Part shown: positions 58,797-64,000 of the stretch, in pieces | Numbering within the stretch: the first letter of the stretch is position 1 | Layout: each line of letters begins with the position of its first letter | NCBI GenBank assembly: GCA_015680685.1 | Contig: MNCI01026985.1 | Coordinates: forward strand, 296,993-360,992 | Direction of reading: 5' to 3' | DNA length: 64,000 nucleotides | Origin: Gnetum montanum | Taxonomy: Eukaryota > Streptophyta > Gnetopsida > Gnetales > Gnetaceae | Program-made: the position numbers and the translations under genes | Notes under the pieces: generated by a model | The model's database searches: none | What the model was told of the DNA's origin: nothing | Seen by the model: the letters and a program-made list of their open reading frames with translations, nothing else

Positions 58797-61628
58797 TTAG
58801 AACAGAGCTTGGATCTTGGCTAACATGAAGAGAATGTAGAAGTGCATGGAGTAGATAATGTTATCAAATATTGCAAAACACTTTTTTCCAAATGCAGTGA
58901 ATGACATGACAATGATCACAGCTGCAAATCCAAGCCCAAAACTCAATCCACATGCCAGCCAGAATAATAGGTAATGCAGATCATTTTTAGAACGCATTGT
59001 TTTCAAATCAACACCAGTAGATTTGTTTTTGGGAGGGCATTCTTTATCAATTTGAAATCCACACAAACCTGGGTTACCGGTGAAAGAAGAAGCTGAAAAT
59101 GTTGTGAGGTGGCCTTGATTTGGGATTTTTCCAGTGAGATTGTTGCAAGAGAGATTTAGATCACCCAGCATGGACAGACTTGCCAATTCTGGTGGAATTT
59201 CTCCACTAAGATAATTGTTTGAAAGATCCAGAGAATCTAGCTCTGATATATTGGCCAAAGACTTTGGAATCTTCCCGCTGAAGTGGTTATAGGACATATT
59301 CAAGATTATCAACCCTTTGAGAAATCCTATTTCATCTGGAATTTCACCAGTGAATTGATTGTTGGAAACATCTATGCATCTCATTAAAGATACAACATTG
59401 TCACTGTAGTCATAATATCTTCCTTTATTGTCTATCTCTAGCTCTGATGTTGCATTAATTTGGTAATAGGGACCATCTTCAAAATAAGAGATTCCTACAG
59501 CACTCCAATTGTCAGAATTTCCTTGAAAGGTCATAGTTGTTAAGCTTGCAAAGCCTGCTGGAGGAAAGCCTGAAAGCTTATTGGATGATACATCCAATAT
59601 CTGAAGATCTTCGAGCATAAGCAATTCTTGAGGTATTTTTCCATGAAAATTGTTTGACCTCAAAATTAGTACCTTCAGTTTCTTTAGCTTTCCAATCCAC
59701 TTAGGAACAGATCCATGCATCTTGTTCTTTCCTATATCCATTATCCATAAGCTTGAACACTTTGAAAGATTTGGAATTGCACCACTGAAATGGTTACCGT
59801 CAAGGTTAAGAACCCAAAGATTGCAATCATTGGACCAGTTTTCTAGAGGAGTTAGCTGTCCGTGCAAATTATTTTGGCTCAAATCCAGCTCCATTGGATT
59901 CAGCTTCATTATCTCAACCCATGGTACCATTCCACTGATATTATTATATGCCAGAGATATGCTTGGACCGAGGACTGAACCATCAAGAATCTTAAAGGAC
60001 GAAAGAGACCCATTGAATAAGTTATGGGATAGACGGATTTCAAATATCGGATAAGCAAAGGATGACGGCGGTAAACCATACAACTTGTTTTTTTGTAAGT
60101 TGAGAATTTCCAGGCTGCTAATATCTGAAGGCACGGTCCCGGTGAAGTTGTTAAAAGATAAATCTAATTCGTGTAGATTCTCGAATTTCCATATCCAAGA
60201 TGGGATACTGCCAACAAGATTGTTGTGCGACAATGCAAGATATTCTAAAAAGGGATGATGTCTAACAAAAGAAGGAAACCGCCCTTTCATGCTGCAGGAG
60301 TTCAAACCCAGGACTTTTAATTGCATCAAGGATGACCAATTTTGACTGGGTATGACTGTCAGCGAATTATGCGAAAGAATTAATGCTGTTAGGGCTGTAC
60401 AATTTTTAAGTAGTGAAAGGGAAAATGTTCCGGTCAGAAAATTTGAAGATAAATCCACGTTTTTTAAGCTTATAAGCAGGGGAATGGAGGATGGAATGGA
60501 TCCCTGAAATTGATTATCATGGAGAAGCAGGGTATTAAGTCTAGTGAGATTTCCTATACAAGGGGGGGAAATGGTACCTTCAATTGCATTGGAGGACAAA
60601 TCCAGGTATTTCAAAGATGTATGAGAGCATAGTGATCTCAGAGGATTACCACTGAAATTATTGCCACTAAGAGCCAAGTATGAAAGCGAAGGAGGGAAGT
60701 TCACGCTGGCAGGGGTACGGGTATGGGTACGATAGAAATCACATGGAAAGGTACCTTTGGCTGACAGGTAAACCAGGGAGGTGAGATTTGCAAAAATATT
60801 AAAAAGAGGACCAATACCAGTAAATTCACTGTCATCCAAAGAAAGAAAGGTGAGACCAGTAAGATTCACGAGGCAAGCGGGCAAAGTTTCATTGAGATAA
60901 ATGCGATTCATGCTGAGGGTTTTAATGTTGTGGAGTTTGCATATGGATTTGGGCCAATTGTTCTGCAGTGATATGCTATCCAATCGCAGGTCTTCCAGGT
61001 TTGACAAGGATAACAAAGCCTCTGGGGGCAATATGAGTTGTTCAACATTATAAGGACTAAGCATGTGCCTAGTATCAGAAAGATCAAGCGCCTTGAGAGA
61101 GGAAAGGTTCCCTATGTGCATGGGAATAACCTTTGAGGAAAGCATAATCCCTGACAAATTCAAAAATAGCAGATTGCGAAGGGCACCCACCTCTGGAGGA
61201 ATTGAGATGCTGTCTTCATAAAAATTTTGACTGAGATCCAGTGATTGGAGCAAGTGCAGCTTGGAAATTGTTGCTAAGACCTCTGAAGGTGCAACACTGT
61301 TGTTTCTGAGAAGCCCAAGCCCATACCCATACCCATAGCCGCCTAGAGAGAGGGCCACAACATGATTGTTATCCTTGTCGCATGACACTCCTTCCCATGT
61401 GCAGCAATTTGGATTGGACTCCTTATTCCATGATGACAGTGCTTTCCCTGTATCATTCAGTGTTGCTTTGAATTGCAGAAGAATAATTCTCTCACTTGCT
61501 ATGCAATGAGCAGCAGCATTGCTGTGCACTGCAGAATATTGGGCAAACACAAACACAGAGAAGAACATGAGCATGAGCATCATCTGTGCAGCTGCCCAAA
61601 GAATGGCTGCATGATCGCGAGTAGCCAT
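58797..61628 (-). CDS. Leucine-rich-repeat receptor-like protein (RLP), 943 aa
   Basis: A plasma-membrane receptor without a kinase; plant RLPs sense microbial or developmental ligands outside the cell and signal with partner kinases such as SOBIR1. One uninterrupted ORF. Residues 1-40: signal peptide (hydrophobic LMLMFFSVFVFAQYS). About 42-90: N-terminal LRR cap with CIASERIILLQFKATL and NPNCCTWEGVSC. Then some 25-30 extracellular LRRs of the L-x-L-x-x-N-x-F-x-G-x-I-P type, with many N-glycosylation sequons. A non-LRR island at about 695-755 (EDGPYYQINATSEL...YDYSDNV) is followed by four LRRs and a cap ending GNPGLCGFQIDKECPP. Transmembrane helix about 884-908 (LLFWLACGLSFGLGF). The ~35-residue tail has no kinase and is oddly hydrophobic. 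The first Met is 10 residues before the hydrophobic core and follows a TATA box. Confidence 0.96.
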   Translation of the reverse strand: MATRDHAAILWAAAQMMLMLMFFSVFVFAQYSAVHSNAAAHCIASERIILLQFKATLNDTGKALSSWNKESNPNCCTWEGVSCDKDNNHVVALSLGGYGYGYGLGLLRNNSVAPSEVLATISKLHLLQSLDLSQNFYEDSISIPPEVGALRNLLFLNLSGIMLSSKVIPMHIGNLSSLKALDLSDTRHMLSPYNVEQLILPPEALLSLSNLEDLRLDSISLQNNWPKSICKLHNIKTLSMNRIYLNETLPACLVNLTGLTFLSLDDSEFTGIGPLFNIFANLTSLVYLSAKGTFPCDFYRTHTRTPASVNFPPSLSYLALSGNNFSGNPLRSLCSHTSLKYLDLSSNAIEGTISPPCIGNLTRLNTLLLHDNQFQGSIPSSIPLLISLKNVDLSSNFLTGTFSLSLLKNCTALTALILSHNSLTVIPSQNWSSLMQLKVLGLNSCSMKGRFPSFVRHHPFLEYLALSHNNLVGSIPSWIWKFENLHELDLSFNNFTGTVPSDISSLEILNLQKNKLYGLPPSSFAYPIFEIRLSHNLFNGSLSSFKILDGSVLGPSISLAYNNISGMVPWVEIMKLNPMELDLSQNNLHGQLTPLENWSNDCNLWVLNLDGNHFSGAIPNLSKCSSLWIMDIGKNKMHGSVPKWIGKLKKLKVLILRSNNFHGKIPQELLMLEDLQILDVSSNKLSGFPPAGFASLTTMTFQGNSDNWSAVGISYFEDGPYYQINATSELEIDNKGRYYDYSDNVVSLMRCIDVSNNQFTGEIPDEIGFLKGLIILNMSYNHFSGKIPKSLANISELDSLDLSNNYLSGEIPPELASLSMLGDLNLSCNNLTGKIPNQGHLTTFSASSFTGNPGLCGFQIDKECPPKNKSTGVDLKTMRSKNDLHYLLFWLACGLSFGLGFAAVIIVMSFTAFGKKCFAIFDNIIYSMHFYILFMLAKIQALF

Positions 61629-61692
61629 GATTTCTCTCTCTTACTCACTTGCCTGAACATGAACATGTATCAGAGGAGGGGAATGGATTGAA

Positions 61693-61702
61693 ATATATTA
61701 TA
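61693..61702 (-). promoter_or_regulatory. TATA box of the RLP gene
   Basis: Minus-strand TATAATATAT lies about 65-75 bases before the ATG, leaving a short 5' leader that contains TC/AG-rich GTAAGAGAGAGAAATC just before the start codon. Confidence 0.45.
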
Positions 61703-61964
61703 CACTGAAACGAAGGAGAATTTTGAGATTGGGCCTTGGTAAGTCAACAAGACGATTGGAAAATTCAGAGGAGAGCACAGATTCCACACGGTGTTTGAAA
61801 ATACACGGAATTTTTTGTCGCCAACCATAATTTCCATTTACCCATAAATGCACTTGACATCTTTCCTGTATTTTTGTTTGACTGACTCAGATGATAAGGA
61901 GCACAGATTCTGCTGAATTCCAGCACACAATTTTGACAATATAAATTAATTTTTTTAGACTTCT

Positions 61965-62290
61965 CATGTTGCGGTTTCATATTTCCACGGAACAGAAGAA
62001 AATTGAGAACATGACAATTTCCACCCATTTTCTCCCGTGATCTTTACGTTTAGGAAACTTCAATAAATTGATAATGACAAGTTTCGAGCCACCTTCTTCC
62101 GCGATGTTTATGTCGCGGAACATGACTAAATCATAACATGGCAATCATTTTCTCCGAGTTGATTAAATTTATAATATGATAATTTCCATCCATTTTATTC
62201 CGTGATCTTTACCTTGCGGAACTAAATTGATAACATGATATTTTGTGGCCATTTTCTCCCATGATCTTTAGACTACGAAAACTTGAATGG
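61965..62290. repeat. Degenerate minisatellite upstream of the RLP gene
   Basis: Four to five imperfect units of about 50-70 bp. Each has a CGTGATCTTTA-type word, a CGGAAC-type word, a TAAATTGATAACATGA-type stretch and CCATTTTCTCC. Clear unit starts: about 62036, 62100, 62205 and 62265. It lies 340-660 bp upstream of the receptor start codon. Confidence 0.75.
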
Positions 62291-64000
62291 CCTTTTAATG
62301 TAGGGGTTACGCTGAATATTTAAATGAAACATCTTAAAAAATTATTACAGCTGAGGCTAAATATTCAAATCAACACATATCCTGAAATTGAATGTCATTA
62401 TCCTTATGGATTTGGTTGATTTGTTACAAATTTAATATTTTTTTAATGATGTTATTAATACTCATGGCATTGCATTTTACTTTGCAATATATTCAAAAGA
62501 TTGGTAGATACAATACAAATTTAATTTTAATTTGATGTAAAACAATATCATAAACACATTTGAATTCTCAAAAATCAAATACTGAGAAGATATGGTTTGC
62601 TAGGCAAATGGTCTCCCAATTCGATATCACACATTCACGAAACAAAATCAGAATTATTAGCAATGTATCTCCATTCTTGCCCCAGTAAGTTATTAGCAGG
62701 GGATTCACTGTCCTGTTTCCTTGCATATTCATTGCTAATTTAACCATTGGGTTCTCTGACTATTTTATTTTCCTCCTGTTTTATATGTTCTGCATTAATC
62801 ACAACACCAGTTTTGCCATAACACAGATGTGTGTTATTAGCGTTATTAGCTCTTTGTCGATTACCAGTGGCTTGCTTTTGTTTACTCCAAGCTTAACCTG
62901 GACATGGTCTTAGTATGGTGAAGTGGTTTGTAAACCTGCTGGTTTTCTTTATTCTGAGAAATGTGCAAAAGTTTTGTCGTGGAACATTTGGGATTTTTGC
63001 ATCGTAAATGGAGTTCATCGAGCCGAGTTAACAGAGGCTCACATTTTTTGAAGTACCAGATAGTTCTACAATTTTCACACATAATGGTTAATTTCGTTGT
63101 TTTGCAGTGATCTTCATCATCAAAGGAACTAAATCTGATACAAAATTTGTGTAATAAATTTGATGGTATAACACTCTTTCTATTACAAAGTTAACAATGT
63201 TTTATTAATACCATATTAAACAAACTTCACTTCATCCCGAACGGTTTAGATTAGTTACAAACTTGTTTATTTGTTTGTTTTACTTCATCAGGACTGATCC
63301 GGAGAAACCTGTTGCAGTGTCCTTTGTAGGCCCCTTGTGAAGCAAGTTGCTGAAAGCAAGTTGCTGATGTGGACTTTCAGAGTTAAAATTTGAGCGCCTT
63401 ACCAAATGGAGGTTAAGTTTGACTGGCTTTGACTGGCTTACCAAATAGTGTCTTTGCGTGTTGTGCCCTTTGTTTCACTTGCATAACATTCATTGGTGAC
63501 ATATTTCGTGAATGAAATCATTAACGAAATCCCAACTTTTCAAAGTTACATCATTTTCTTAATGTCAGCTTTGAAGAGACCGACTCCACGTTACCTAACT
63601 TGTGGGTGAAGAAAGTCATTGATTAGCATGACTTTAGAAGTCATTGTAAAATTGAAATTGAAATTTGTTTATGTTCATAGACCTTATAAATTTATTGGAT
63701 AGTAAAAATATATATGTTACGACAACATCAATAAAAAAATTACCAAGTATTTTAAGTAACATTTAGAACAAATCAATCAAATTTGCATGTAATATTCCAT
63801 CTATGTGTAATATGCAAGAAAATGTTGTACTCATCTTCAATGCTATTTCTATTGTACAATTAGCATATTCGTTCTTCACAAGGAATTTTGTACCATCTAA
63901 CTATTTCAACTCTCAAGTAATGAGATCCCATTAGTACCTTGCTAATTGTGCATCATAATTAATCTTCCAAGGCGATTATAATATTGTGCATATTTGTCTC
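62291..64000. other. Low-copy AT-rich DNA, no gene seen
   Basis: Short ORFs only. Small direct repeats occur (AGCAAGTTGCTGA twice near 63343-63367; TTTGACTGGC twice near 63418). No LTR-element words or recognisable protein. Confidence 0.6.

Noticed and set aside
59650-60054. 134-codon ORF on the plus strand inside the receptor gene
   Set aside because: It is the antisense shadow of the LRR coding region and has no start context or known motif.

Overview
This is a 64 kb piece of a plant nuclear genome made almost entirely of nested, decayed LTR retrotransposons, with one intact protein-coding gene near the right end. The plant signals are Ty3/gypsy elements of the Athila/Tat type (primer sites matching the tRNA-Asp 3' end, GPY/F-type integrase ends) and a leucine-rich-repeat receptor-like protein (RLP). 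The depth of nesting and age of the elements would suit a conifer or other large-genome seed plant; that is a guess. I see no rRNA, tRNA, CRISPR or bacterial-type operon.

Element families, named here for convenience. alpha (alpha-L 1815-6563, alpha-2 11280-~21560) is a full gag-pol element with an extra gene after pol. beta (beta1 24633-32385, beta2 32386-34299, beta3 34336-44237 on the minus strand) has gag-pol but no extra gene. gamma (gamma-L 1-1814, gamma-R 46785-53091) shares LTR ends and 3' region with the others; gamma-R is gag-only through an internal deletion. X (X-A 10058-11279, X-C 34300-53524 in pieces, minus strand) is an unrelated LTR element with a tRNA-Met-type primer site, a 1.7 kb inside and no pol.

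Nesting: gamma-L sits in alpha-L's 3' region. alpha-2 sits in X-A. beta1 sits in beta2, which sits in the left LTR of X-C. beta3 sits in the same LTR 31 bp further on (5-bp duplications CCTAG). gamma-R sits in the right LTR of X-C (duplications TATAG). From 21560 to 24632 there is an unclassified LTR-like block of palindromic repeats and a TATA box; alpha-2 loses its 3' end at its left edge and beta1 its 5' end at its right edge.

From 53525 to 64000 the DNA changes to low-copy AT-rich sequence holding the RLP gene (58797-61628, minus), a relic of a second RLP 3' end at 55459-55645, and small tandem repeats.

Main points for a second look: (1) all five retroelement families, and the unclassified block, carry their own array of self-complementary repeats just upstream of a TATA box; (2) all three pol copies have Lys where the third catalytic Glu of integrase should be; (3) alpha carries what looks like an internal promoter, a non-coding first exon and an intron ahead of its extra 3' gene, and the intron's acceptor survives in beta and gamma, which lack the gene; (4) three insertions hit one ~31 bp stretch at the X TATA box.
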